Source: Branchiostoma floridae (lineage: Eukaryota > Chordata > Leptocardii > Amphioxiformes > Branchiostomatidae). Taken from it: DNA of 64,000 nt. The position numbers were made by a program, and so were the translations under genes. The stretch spans positions 31,595,806 to 31,659,805 of the forward strand of contig NC_049982.1 of assembly GCF_000003815.2 (NCBI RefSeq), read 5' to 3'. The notes beneath the pieces were generated by a model that was given only the letters and a program-made list of their open reading frames with translations, was not told the origin of the DNA and did no database searches. Numbering within the stretch: the first letter of the stretch is position 1; each line of letters begins with the position of its first letter. Below, piece after piece: positions 10,956 through 21,254 of the stretch.

Positions 10956-13900
10956 TGAAGAGGGTGATCATCGCACGGAGGACCTTTTCTCTGGTGTCGT
11001 GATCGGGGCTGTCTAGGAGCGTGGGGACGAGCTGGCACCAGCCTGCTTCCACCATCATTTGTAATAGGGGAACTCTGTTTCAAAAACAACAACAGTATCA
11101 TAACTTGAAAGTTCATCTGTGTTGGTATAAGTCATTCTTGAAATAGTTAAACTGTAATTTCCAACACCAAAATTGGACTCACCCAAATTTTTTTTTTTTA
11201 CTGAGTCACGTGTTCTATCTACATAACGTGACGTCACAACAGCAGTGGATTGTTCATTCCTTGACAAAGACTGATGCTGTACAGTCGAAAATTTGGGTGA
11301 GTCCAATTTTGGTGTTGGAAATTACAGTTTAACTATTTCAAGAACAACAGTATCATACTGTTAGGCTGGCTCCTCGAGGGCATCGCCAAAAATATCAGTG
11401 AGAAAGATTATCTGCATTTGGTTTGGTTTGACCAAACAGTATCATACTGTTAGGCTCACTCCCTGAGGGCATCGCCAAATATATCAGTGAGAAAAATTAT
11501 CTGCATTTGGTTTGGTTTGACCTAAATCAAGGAAAGTCCAACTATGTATGTCGATCCTGTATCAGAAATTCATGTGTGCCAATAACAACGAACAAGCACT
11601 CAGGCAATATAAGATATAAAAAAAAGCCAAAGACCATACCTTTCATACTGCTTCTTCTTCTCCACATTTGTAGGGTTGTCTGGGCTCAGGTTTTCTGCAT
11701 TGATCTGAAAACAAGAGATGAAACTTTTAGTTTAACAAGACCACAGACACACAAGACCACAGACACACAAGACCACAGACACACACACACGCACACACAC
11801 ACACACAAAGACACATGTGCATCACTCTTTTATGAAGGTAATTACTATGTAAGAAGTGAGTGAGTTAATTCTTGTTACAACATCCATGGTGTGATTGGTG
11901 TCTATTTTGAAAATCTAGATATCTTGTTTTATTTCATCCATCTCATTTTTTTTGGCCTCTCATTAAATTTGTAATCTGCAGAGGATATCATCCATGCAGT
12001 TTACTTGCTGTGGCCTTGGCGGTGCACACACCAATTCTTCCGCGACAGGGGTCCGAGATAGTGCGTGACAAAAATGTGACGAAAGGGTCTCGAGGGTCCG
12101 TGTTTGAGTTCAAATTTCTCATAACCTGCTGCGGAGTGGCATTTAATACTGGCATGGCTAAAAAGGGTAAGAAGAGATGTGTTTTTGGTGCAAATTGTTT
12201 TTGGTCCCGAGTGTCACTTCCTTGTATTTCTACGCGTTGGAAGTGATTTGCCCGTTGACCCAGATTCCCGTCCATATGCGTTCTGTGAGCCGTGTTGCTA
12301 TGCCTCGCGTGTCGGGTTATTGTAAAAATCTCAGTGTTACAATTTTCATTATTTTTTGCTTGATTAATCTTAGGTGTATTCTCTTTCCGACAATATCAGT
12401 CATTTTCATGACTAAAATATAGGTGATGGGTTTATTTCCATGTCAAAATTCCCCTTTTTTGCATACTTTTTTATGTGAAAAAAACTTTTCTCCCCAAAAT
12501 ATTACGAAAAGTAGAGAGTGAAGAAACTGAAACCCCGCTGTTCTTAAAGCTGGAGTGATACCCTTCATTCCCATATACGGCTTTTCTGCTTTAGATTTAT
12601 TTTCTTGAAGAGACGGCCTCTCGACTTGAGGGTGCGCAGCCTTGATTTCAGACCCCAAATAAACTGGGGTGTGCACCGTTAGTAACACTCCACCCACCTG
12701 TTCCACCATCAGGTCATGTAGTAAGGTCACTGCTTTGATGCGGAGTGTTGTGGCATTGGGATCCCCAAACAACTGGGCCAGACAACTCAAACCACCCTGC
12801 TGGAGAAACCTATACACAAGCAAACAGAAAAAGAGACTTTCATTCAAAATGATACAAAAAAAAGTTATAATAGTATACGCAACTTTTCTTTCTTACTGTC
12901 CATATTCAAACAATGAGAAACTTTTACTTATTTCTCTACAAAAGTCTACATACCATCAACTCATTAAAAATGGTTTGTATATCATTTACCATCTTTGACT
13001 GTAGAGGCTTTGTAAAATTAACTATTAATTCTACTTATTTATTTATTAGGACATGTGACAAAATGTGTCCTCTACTTCACTCTTCTTCTTTTCTTGGACC
13101 GGTAAGCCTAAAAATACGTGAATGCCTGCCGGTAAAATACTGTAAATGCAGAAATGTTCGAGGTGGATTAATGTTCGCGGTTTTCGCGCTGACCACTTAA
13201 CCGTGAACTTAAAACCACCACAAACATTTTTCAATTATGGTATTAGACTGCAGTCTATGGTGTTACCGCGAACTTAAATCCACCGCGAAAAGTCCCTTTT
13301 CCCGCTACCGCGAAATTAAATCCCCGCGAACTTAAATACATTTACAGTATGTTCATTTTCGAATCGGTCCAACATCCAGTCCACTATTTTTTTTTAGGTC
13401 CAGTTTTTCTGGAAAGGCCCAACATGAAAAAACGTTTTTGTACCGGTACACCGTACAGGTGCCCTCCCCTATTATGCACAATGCTTTTCATTGCATACAT
13501 AGAATATAAACCTTAAAAATGACAATTAATGGTACAAAAGACAATGAGATAATGGAGAAAGCTACCTGAGTTGAGCCAGGGGAAACTGTCGCACGAGAGA
13601 CGACAAGGCATAGAGAGACTTCTTCCTCACTGCGATAGACGAGTCGCTCGCAACCAATCGGATAAGAGTCGGGACGGCGCCGGATTCCAGGGCCTCGATC
13701 TGAACCTTAGGGTTACTGAAGGATAGAAACAAACTATTTGAATATGCAGTCTTTATAATAATAATAATAATATGTTTATTGCAAATTCTTGCCCGAGGGC
13801 TAATTGCAGGTACAAACAACATGTAAAATAAGGAAAATACAGAGGTGCTAGGAACTACATTCTATGACTATGCTATGCTTCTGAAGTGTACATTATACTG

Positions 13901-16900
13901 GTTTTGTTGGGTTAGACTTCTTCTCTTTAGGCAGTGGAAGACGAATTTACCCACTTCTTTTATAATGTGTGGGTTCTTTGATATTAATAGTAGGATTGAT
14001 TTTTCATTGTCAGCAATAGTTGGAAAGTAAGCGTGTATTTTGGATACACTCATAAATAGTTGGTTTCTTATATCATCATAAAAAGAACAATTAGTGATAA
14101 AATGACTCTCGTCTTCCACAGCATTTGAGGGGCAATATTTACAAATCCTCTCAGACACAGGTAGCTTCATATATCTCCCCTTTTTTTATTTCCAGGGGGT
14201 GGGCACTAATTCTAATCTTACTGGTTTGAGATATTTCTCTATACAATATTCGGTTTTACATTTTCTGTAAAATCTAAGCTTGCCAGTATGGGCAGACAGA
14301 TTATGGAAGAAAGTTTGAATATACATATCTGAAAACCTTGTCCTTAATAGATTGCATATATGTTGAGGATCATAGTTAGTGCTATCACCATATAAAAAGT
14401 ATGAAAAACAGCTAGCTGCTATGTTGGGACAGGGCATGTTGTTTCTCAGTGTCTCTACCAATGGTATTTTTACTCTGTTGTATTGAATAGGTGTATACCG
14501 TCATGGCATATTCAATAGCCTGTGATCTACTCTTTTGCTTCATTTTACTACAATGAAGCAAAAGAGTAGGTCACAGGCTAAATTTTTAGCTTATTTTCCC
14601 ATTGCGGCAGCTTGATAATGCCATCATAAATATCCCGGTTAACTACATGTGACTCAGTCAGCAATTCTTTTTTTCTTTCTTTCTTTCTTTCTTTATTCAT
14701 TAAAATCAACCTTACAGACATTAATTCTTAGCAGAAGCACCTCTGAATGCCGCTGATCTTACAATGTGACTCAGAGTAAATTCTTACAACTAGACAACGC
14801 ATGACATACACAGTACATAGACAAATAAAAACACTTAGGCACCAGTCATTGATTTGGCCAGTTTGCATAAAGAGACTGCATATCCAGTGTGATTTGTGCA
14901 TTTCACATAGTGATTCGTGCATTTCAGATAACATCCACTACCTTTTGTCAATGACACTGAGAAAATCTGGTTCAAGGGCAGGTTTTATACCCTACAAAAC
15001 AAATCTTATAGAAATATCATTACGAAACTTAGAATTAGAGCCCACTCCCTACAAATTGAAAAGGGTAGACATCACAACACACCAGCCAGTGAGAGACTGT
15101 GTCCAACATGCCATGATAATATTGAAAATGAATCCCACTTTATAATGGATTGTCCAACTTATGATAGAGAGAGACAAGAATTGTTACAGTCTATTAAATA
15201 CAAATCTGATACAATGTCACCACCTAATAAGCCAGAAATGTTTAATATGTTACTATCATATCCTGCTGATATATCTGCCTATGTCGGTCAATTTATATCT
15301 AACTCATTTAAAAAACGAGAGAAAAATTATACTGTCCTGAACCAGCACATAATGCTAGCCTGATTGTCAATACTATATATATACCATGTGTAAAATAGAT
15401 TAGTTTCCTAGATTTTTAGATACTAGAAACTCATGTAGTTAAACTGTTCTGTATGTATGTATTGTATGTACAAGTTGCCATACACTGTATCATGTACAGG
15501 TGTCATGCAATAAAGTTCTTCTTCTTCTTATGCAAAGAGGATGGAGACAGTTGAAACAACCAGAGGGGCGAGTAGAACAGAAGGAAACAATATCCCGACT
15601 CCCGGGATTCGAACCCGCGCCAATCCCGGGCAGCCGGATCACAAATCACGACTGCTATCGCCGTCGCCACAAAAGCACTAGTGCCCTTGGGCAAGGACAA
15701 TAGGCAGTACTTGAACACCACTGTTACACTACTCCCCCTTTTCTTTTCAAGATTCGTCCTCGTATCTCCGAGTTCGACATCCCTGTGTGGCACATCCGCT
15801 AGCCTGTTACTCACAGGGTCAGCATGGGAACCAGTGAAACAACCAGAGGGGCGAGTAGAACAGAAAGAAACAACATCCCGACTCCCGGGATTCGAACCCG
15901 CGCCAACCCCGGGCAGCCAGATCACAAATCACGACTGCTGTCGCCACAAAAGCACTAGTGCCCTTGGGCAAGGACGATAGGCAGTACTTGAACACCACTG
16001 TTACACAGTTTTTAGATCATAGCATTTCAGTGCACGACTGTGCTGACCTCTGTACGGCTGCTCCCAGTACCCTGGCTGCCTCCGCCCTGATGTCACTGTT
16101 GCTGTCATTCAGGGCCAGGATCACCAGCTGGAAACCTCCCAGCTCAATCAGGTTCTGAGCATTGTCAATCTGATGAATATGAAACAATAATATATCAAGA
16201 CACAATGTTGTAACAACCATGGCCTTGTGATATACACAATGACATGTACATGTAATCCGTATATTAATTAGGTCATACTGCATGTGTACTGCAGGTGCGC
16301 CTTACATAGAGTACGGAAAATGCCAAATGCACCCATGGGAAAGTCAAATATCATTTTCTTTATTTTCCCATGAGTGCTTTTTGGAGCACTTGGGATTTTC
16401 TGATGCACAAGATGTACAATAGCATTGATCAAAAGCATTTTCAGTAAAGCACTGCAGTTTGGTGAAGTTTGGACCACATTTGTAATGTGAATATTTTCAT
16501 CAATGGTCCACTAGTGTGTACCACACCATGTATATTATAAAGTTAGACAAAAGTAGCAACAATAAGACATTCTCATGGACTACTCGAGTCTGTTGACAAT
16601 TGAAGAAAACAAAAAATTACTGGTTATATTGTACCAGATTCTGTATTTTCAAAGGCAACATTGCAAGTCCATATGCTTGTGGGACACAGTCAGCCACCAG
16701 GGAGTGTGTATCAAAGAATTCTGGGCTGGTACCAAGGGTGATATGGAGTACACACCATAAGGAATACATATAGAATAGAATACCGTGTATTCCGTATCAC
16801 CAGAGGTACCAGCCCGACCACGGGAAGGATCGCCCGAAGGCCGGAGGATGATCCGACCCGCGGGAGGGCTAGGACCGAGGGTGATGCGGAATACACCGTG

Positions 16901-19623
16901 TTGTATTTTATTTATGTCATACCCACCTGAGAAAACACATATTTCGATGCGAAATGCACCAGAAGTTGAGAAAATGTTGTGTCCTCGAACAAAAGATTGT
17001 AACTACAGCAATTCTAACGTCTGAATCAGTATTCCAATTGTCAACCGTGCCGTATTCGGCCCGTTCAAAATAGTTCGATTTACTTGAAGGAAGCCTGTGT
17101 GATACAAACTTAGGACCTGTTTGATACGAAAGTTATCACACGGTCCAGAACACCTGTATCGAACGTTGTCGCGGCCCGGGTATGACATATAGGTGTCCAA
17201 GACCACATACAGGTGTTTGGAGTCCCTACCTGATGAACATGATATTCCAACTCCGTCAGTACGTGGAGTTTCATGTCATCAGATGCGCCCTCCTCGGTGT
17301 AGGCCAGCAGTAGTTTCTGCATGATCTCCGTGTCTGTCTCCACGTCAACTCGCATCTGCTGGAAAATCTCCTTCAGTTCGTCGTAGGAGCGGTACTGGTC
17401 TTTGACATCCTTGAGCTGAGAGGAAAGAAGGAACACTTACATTACAGCCTTTAACTTACTAGTAGGTATTTAATATATCGGGTGTATTTGTAGCCATTAG
17501 GTACCAATTGTGTTGAGTAATGAGGCTGATTAACGTGGTCAAGGCACCTCCTCAAGCACGAGACCACCATTTTACATTCCTCTCGAAAGACGATTTCATG
17601 GAATTCTTTGTGGGGCTACGGCACATCCAGTCATCCTTGGTTGTTCTCCCATCCAAGTACTGACCGGACTGCGCATTGCTTTTGCTTAACTTCCGAGATC
17701 AAGGGATCGAGTGTTCCAATGTGACACGAGGTCAAATCTGACCAGCCAAAAACTGGTTTGAAGCTAATGTTAATAGAACATTTTTTACAAAGTATGAACA
17801 GTTATTTTCTAATAACTACATATCATTGGTAGGTATCAAATGTGCGTACAGACATTCAGTGTTCTTGCCAGGCCTTTTCAGCATACAGGGCCACTACGCT
17901 GTTATTTGTATCCCATCTGCTGTAATTTGGCCCTATACATTGTGCTTCAACTCCTCACCTCCTCCATGTAAGCTCGATCTCCACGAAAAGCGGCCTAGTA
18001 GGCCGATGGAGTATTTATCGAGTTAAAATAAGGGCACAAACAAACAAACTAGTGAAAGGGACATTTCTGTTGTTTTGTGACAAAGGTAAAAAATGTTGCC
18101 TTTGGTTTAATAAATTTGGCCTCCAAAATGCAGGAAATAGTGTTTCTAAGTGTGATACATTCAAAAGATTTAAAACTTTTAAGGGTCAGAATTCCACCTG
18201 ACCACTACAATGCTCACGTCTGCATCACTTACCACGTGACTTTGTTACACTTAGGTGAGAAAAAACCTGGTGAAAACATTGACGTTTCGTTTGCAGCTTT
18301 GATCACTTGCTTGCTAGTGAGGAAACATTAAAAGCTACCTTTTGTTGCCCTGCTTCTGACACGTCATCTTGATCAGCCTTGAACTTCTTCAAAGCTTCCT
18401 TGAGCTCGCTGGCTGTGAAGTACTTGTTCTTGGTGTTGACCATTCCCTGCCGGTCACCATCTGTCCACTTCATGTACCTGGACGCAGGGTCTTCATCCTC
18501 TGTTGTGTGGTCATCATCATTGTCCATGAGTTTGGCACGTTTTTCTCCGGTGGTGAGGTCAATGGAAACGTGCAGTCCTGCCGGAATGGCTTGTCCTGGG
18601 TTTTTCAAAAAGGAGACGATGGAAAAAATCTTTTGAGAAAAAACAAAATGCTGTATGTCTTTCTGCTTACAACCCCCAAAAACCTGCCCACCCTAGCCTT
18701 TTGGGATAGGGAGTGGTTAAGATACTAGTAAGGTGAGGAGAAGACAGAAACAGAATTTGTCACTGTGGTTTTGAAAATTTGAGTTTGCAGCAGACCAGTC
18801 AGTGAGAAAACTGCAAACATAAAACCACCACAAACATTTCTGCATTTACAGTATTCGTCATTTCGTGGAACATGGTGTCATCACACATTCACATTGAAAT
18901 TTGTTTGACTCAATTTCAAGCTTTTCAACCTCACCCTGAAACCACTAATATTCAACCCCAGGGAATTTTCCTTCCCGTGACTTGGTTTACTCTGCAGTTT
19001 CCATGTTTTTATACAGTTTTATCTCCAGAATATGAAATATTTTCACGCCAAGGAATAAGAGATTCCTTGTGAAAATGGCACACTCTGGGATGACCCCCAG
19101 AGAAAGAGGGAAGCTCCAAAATGTCCGTGGTCAGCTTGCATTTTTCATCAATGATATCTTTATAGTTGTTGACATTGTAGAATAATAATTTTCATAACAC
19201 TATTAGTATACTCAGTACATCAAGAGCTATGTACTGATATCTCACTGAAAGGTAGAACATCAATTTTGGTCAAATTTCCAAATAGCTATAGTGTCCTTCC
19301 AAAATTGAAATGACCAGTGTTATATAACACAAACCTTGCTTGATTGTTTGCCATTCTTTAGTTGGGTAGAACACCTCCAAGTCTTCCTCATCATACTCAT
19401 CTACCTCAACACTGACAACGCCATCATTGTCTTTACTATCTTCTTCTTCTTCTTCATTTGGAACTATAGTCAATGCTCCAGTATGTCTTCCCGACGTCTG
19501 CTTGGAGTCTTGAAGACCTTCGCCAGTGTCTTGAGTATTTCCTCCGTGTAGAAGTAAGGAGGACACGACTAGGGCGAGAAGACTCGCTATGTGGACGGCT
19601 GCTATCTTCTTCATCCTGTTCAT
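10786..19623 (-). CDS. SIL1: SIL1, nucleotide exchange factor for ER Hsp70 (BiP), 8 coding exons
   Basis: SIL1 releases ADP from the ER-lumenal Hsp70 BiP. Coding exons in transcript order: 19335-19623, 18339-18595, 17230-17415, 16048-16169, 13566-13715, 12698-12809, 11640-11704, 10786-11074; all introns are GT-AG, phases agree, total 489 aa (human about 461). Residues 1-31 look like a signal peptide (MNRMKK then a Leu/Val-rich core). Residues 55-82 are acidic. Conserved features follow: YPTKEW and GQAIPAGLHVSIDL (about 87-110), an insert with YFTASELKEALKKF, then the armadillo-like region (about 185-400) with ELEYHVHQIDNAQNL, VLGAAVQSNPKVQ, ALSSLVRQFPLAQ and LHDLMVEQ, and the C-terminal VEAGW and DHDTREKVLRA. 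It ends STKMSY rather than a KDEL-like signal. The start at 19623 gives the full signal peptide; a second Met is at codon 4. A MITE begins 110 bases upstream. Confidence 0.95.
11135..11344. mobile_element. Perfect 54-bp inverted repeat in the last SIL1 intron
   Basis: Left arm 11135-11188 (ttcttgaaatagttaaactg ... acccaaat) and right arm 11291-11344 are exact reverse complements. They are separated by 102 bases that include GTCACGTG and ACGTGACGTCAC (a CRE-like TGACGTCA core). Size (210 bp) and form fit a MITE or hairpin element. The transcript would fold into a long stem about 60 bases upstream of the exon 8 acceptor (11075). No target-site duplication is clear. Confidence 0.8.
11346..11543. 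repeat. 99-bp tandem duplication
   Basis: Two near-identical copies starting 'acagtatcatactgttaggc' (11347 and 11446) and ending with 'gcatttggtttggtttgacc'. A short piece, 'caacaacagtatcata', also occurs left of the inverted repeat at about 11090. Confidence 0.85.
11745..11815. repeat. CA-rich microsatellite
   Basis: 'gaccacagacacacaa' repeats followed by a (CA)n run. It lies in the SIL1 intron just before exon 7. Confidence 0.85.
11816..12697. other. SIL1 intron 6; decayed repeat sequence
   Basis: Bases about 11950-12015 resemble the end of the 'ATGGCCTTA' MITE family ('gatatcatccatgcagttta', 'gctgtggcctt'). The open frame at 12010-12246 (+) has no recognised domain. Otherwise nothing. 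Confidence 0.4.
13138..13349. mobile_element. MITE of the 'TACTGTAAATGC' family, copy 1
   Basis: Inverted ends TACTGTAAATG and CATTTACAGTA bound 212 bases rich in 'ttcgcgg', 'ccgcgaacttaaat' and 'aaaaccacc' words. The central 'gactgcagtc' is palindromic. A second full copy lies at 56909-57107 and an end fragment at about 18808-18853. It is non-coding and located in SIL1 intron 5. Confidence 0.8.
13371..13470. mobile_element. 'GGTACC' family fragment
   Basis: Contains 'aatcggtccaacatccagtc', 'ggtccagtttttctgga' and 'ttgtaccggtacaccgta', the right-hand part of the family seen complete at 28632-29073. Confidence 0.6.
13757..14480 (-). mobile_element. Non-LTR retrotransposon 3' end, copy B
   Basis: Two consecutive minus-strand frames, 14186-14461 then 13868-14170, carry the C-terminal part of a LINE polymerase protein: LSAHTGKLRFYRKCKTEYC, then ERICKYCPSNAVEDESHFI with a C-x2-C...H-x4-C knuckle. 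One frame break lies between them. The 3' tail contains 'cgagggctaattgcaggt' and ends in an (ATA)n tract at 13757-13772. It lies in SIL1 intron 4 in the same orientation as the gene. Confidence 0.75.
14516..14580. repeat. 29-bp near-perfect hairpin
   Basis: Left arm 14516-14544 begins tagcctgtgatctactc; the right arm 14552-14580 is its complement with one mismatch that pairs G-U in one strand of RNA. The loop is 7 bases (ttactac). Pre-miRNA-like in shape, but the flanks do not extend the stem and it sits in a LINE-rich intron, so it is more likely the end of a palindromic element. Confidence 0.75.
14925..15530 (+). mobile_element. Non-LTR retrotransposon 3' end, copy C (opposite strand)
   Basis: One plus-strand frame reads KLRIRAHSLQIEKGR, then CPTCHDNIENESHFIMDC, continuing through RERQELLQSIKY to a stop at 15361-15363. 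This is the same zinc-knuckle C-terminus as copies A and B but a different subfamily. The 3' tail has 'tgtatgtatgtattgtatgt' and ends 'gcaataaagttcttcttctt'. The 5' edge (14925-14995) shares 'cagataacatccactacctt' and 'caggttttatacc' with the 155-bp tandem repeat at 46-48 kb. Confidence 0.75.
15541..15720 (-). repeat. tRNA-derived SINE, copy 1
   Basis: On the minus strand a B-box-like GGGTTCGAATCCCGGGAG lies at about 15599-15617, with a tRNA-like fold of the surrounding 'gtgatccggctgcccggga'. The tail matches copy 2 ('cttgggcaaggac', 'aggcagtacttgaacaccac'). It lies in SIL1 intron 4. Confidence 0.65.
15836..16005 (-). repeat. tRNA-derived SINE, copy 2
   Basis: Nearly identical to 15541-15720, lacking a 12-base 'cgctatcgccgt'-type stretch. 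The B-box-like segment is at about 15890-15905. The two copies are direct repeats about 105 bases apart, ending 43 bases short of the end of SIL1 exon 4 (16048). Confidence 0.65.
16170..17229. other. SIL1 intron 3; no exon seen
   Basis: Bases 16700-16900 hold a loose inverted arrangement ('tgatatggagtacacacc' and 'ggtgatgcggaatacaccgt', plus 'ggctggtacca' and 'ggtaccagccc'), suggesting a decayed palindromic element. No splice-bounded exon with SIL1 similarity is seen. Confidence 0.4.
17612..17745 (-). repeat. 5S rRNA-derived sequence (SINE3-like or pseudogene)
   Basis: Minus strand reads, in 5S order, AACACTCGATCCC, TGATCTCGGAAGTTAAGCA, TCAGTACTTGGATGGGAGA and GTGCCGTAGCCCC. These match the A-box, intermediate and C-box regions and the 3' end of animal 5S rRNA, with a rearranged middle (AAAGCAATGCGCAG instead of the usual GGTCGGGCC segment). 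It is about 120-130 bases, like 5S, but too diverged to be a working gene. It lies in SIL1 intron 2, same strand as the gene. A 5S-headed SINE or a lone pseudogene are both possible. Confidence 0.7.
17930..18055 (+). mobile_element. LINE 3' tail with 'GCGGCCTnnnAGGCCGA' hairpin, copy 1
   Basis: 'cgaaaagcggcctagtaggc' followed by 'cgatggagtatttatcgagt' and a poly-A-like 'acaaacaaacaaac' tail. The same hairpin-and-tail layout recurs at 25700-25832 and 49790-49950. Confidence 0.55.
18808..18853. mobile_element. End fragment of the 'TACTGTAAATGC' MITE family
   Basis: 'ctgcaaacataaaaccaccac' (first 20 bases) then 'aaacatttctgcatttacag' matches one arm of 13138-13349. It lies in SIL1 intron 1. Confidence 0.6.
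18860..19334. other. SIL1 intron 1; nothing else recognised
   Basis: Unique AT-rich sequence between exons 1 and 2. No repeat ends or RNA genes are seen. Confidence 0.4.
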
Positions 19624-19735
19624 ATAGCAGATGATAGTGGCTGCAGGAGGAAAAACATTCTTGATTAAGCATGCAAATTAGATCCTGCTTTGCACACAAT
19701 TTGATTATGTTAATGATCACTTAAACATCACCTTA

Positions 19736-20468
19736 GAGTCCATTCCAAGACACCATGCGGATGTTTGTTGCCATTGTTTAGAATTGATTTTAAAGTTTTG
19801 TAATTATATGCCTAGGACATTTGATACTTCAGAAATATTTTTAACACTGTTTCAACTTTATAAATATTTTCCTGGTCCTGTAAAACTTTGGAAATATTCA
19901 TGGTGTTGAATTGGGTACTTCCAAGGAGCTTTTATCAGTAAAAGCTCCTTGGTACTTCTAATGGTTTCTAAATAATGATAACAGCATTCTACCATTATTT
20001 ACCATTTTCTACCATTTTTTGTAAATGGTTCAGTGGGCTGGGAAGATAGCAATTCACACATCCTTGCAAAGTATGGTTGGGTGCCATGCAACAATGGTCC
20101 ACCACAAAGGATCCACCAGTGCCCAGCAGTGAAATCTAAAAATATACAGATGCAACAATAGGGCTTACTTTTATGGGGGCAATAAACTAATTTGACCATT
20201 TGGCCAGGTTTACCATTTTTTGTAAATATTTGTAAATGTGAAATAATCACAGAGAGGTTTCACAATTATTCTAAATAAAGATATTTTTGTACAGTTACTT
20301 TCAAAATGTTTCTAAAATATTCAAAGAAATTCAAATAAATGAGTATTTTCGTAGTCAATTTTTTGAAATTAATTTAATTATTGTGGCTCAGATATTCTTT
20401 TATTCAAAATAATTCAGACTAATTATAAATATCGCCTAAAAACCCTCATGGTGTCTTGGAATGGACTC
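19736..20468. mobile_element. MITE with TA target duplication
   Basis: Inverted ends GAGTCCATTCCAAGACACCA(TG) at 19736 and its exact complement ending at 20468 are flanked on both sides by TA (19734-19735, 20469-20470). This is the signature of Tc1/mariner-type insertion. The 733-bp interior is AT-rich with 'ttaccatttt' words and no transposase frame. The left end is 112 bases upstream of the SIL1 ATG, so it sits in or next to the SIL1 promoter. Confidence 0.85.
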
Positions 20469-20525
20469 TACCTCGCCTACCCCTTGACCTCTATGTGGGT
20501 CAATCGGGCACCATTTAAACTTTAA

Positions 20526-20889
20526 AGGCACCCAGCGTGATTTTTTGAGCATTAAAATTGGAAAAAAGTCCATATAAGACAATCTGTACGTTATTGACAT
20601 TCAGTTCACATTTGTATCATTATTTCGTACTTTCAGCATTTAAAAGGATGCTCAAACATGCCGCAAATGGCCCCCTTTGATCTATTGCATCCCTCAATGA
20701 ATCAGCACAGGATCGAGCCACTAACGGTTTCCATATTGGCAATTTTTGAACTTGGTTGATTTTCGAACGTGTGAGGTCACCGAACAAATTGAAGCTGATT
20801 CGCGTGTTTGCAAATGGAACCTGATTCAAACAAGTGACGATATCTCTGGAAGTAAAAAAAAAAATGAAAACATTTCGCATTGGGTGCCT
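20526..20889. mobile_element. TTAA-flanked inverted-repeat element
   Basis: AGGCACCCA at 20526 and TGGGTGCCT ending at 20889 are each bounded by TTAA (20522-20525, 20890-20893). A TTAA duplication is typical of piggyBac and Kolobok elements. Interior of about 364 bp, non-coding. The short ends mean a chance pair cannot be fully excluded. Confidence 0.65.
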
Positions 20890-21089
20890 TTAAACCTATA
20901 TACCAAAAATCATGAAAAAAAATCTTAACTTACTCTTTTTTCACATATCAAAAGATATCGGTGCCACCAAAAAATACATGATTGTATCAACATCACACTA
21001 TTCACAGGTGGTCCAGAACACAACCCGGAAGTTCATGAATAGCCGTCACAGGGCCCAAAATCTAATAATTTGACGGTTTGGGCCTACCT

Positions 21090-21150
21090 AGCACATCAAA
21101 TATGAAACCAATCCATCTACTAGTTATAGCCGTTCTTGAGTTATATAGGT
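21090..21150 (-). mobile_element. Fragment of the 7.2-kb repeat family
   Basis: 'atgaaaccaatccatctact' and 'gccgttcttgagttat' are the reverse complement of 'aactcaagaacggctggatg' and 'gattggtttcatact' at 7310-7350. Confidence 0.6.
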
Positions 21151-21254
21151 AGTAAGTCTATGAAAACCTCACTTTCAAAGCCAATACTGTTTTATATACT
21201 GTACGTTATTTTGCTTCGAAGGTTCGAAAGTATTTAGAGAGTAACGTTAGAGAG

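Noticed and set aside
12010-12246. 78-codon frame (GKKRCVFGANCFW) as a small gene
   Set aside because: It lies within a SIL1 intron on the other strand with no splice support or recognised family; probably repeat-derived.
14516-14580. MicroRNA precursor
   Set aside because: The stem is almost perfect with a 7-base loop and no bulges, lies among LINE fragments, and there is no conserved mature sequence I recognise.
15590-15920. True tRNA genes
   Set aside because: B-box-like segments occur in two near-identical copies with a shared non-tRNA body and no complete cloverleaf; SINE is the better call.
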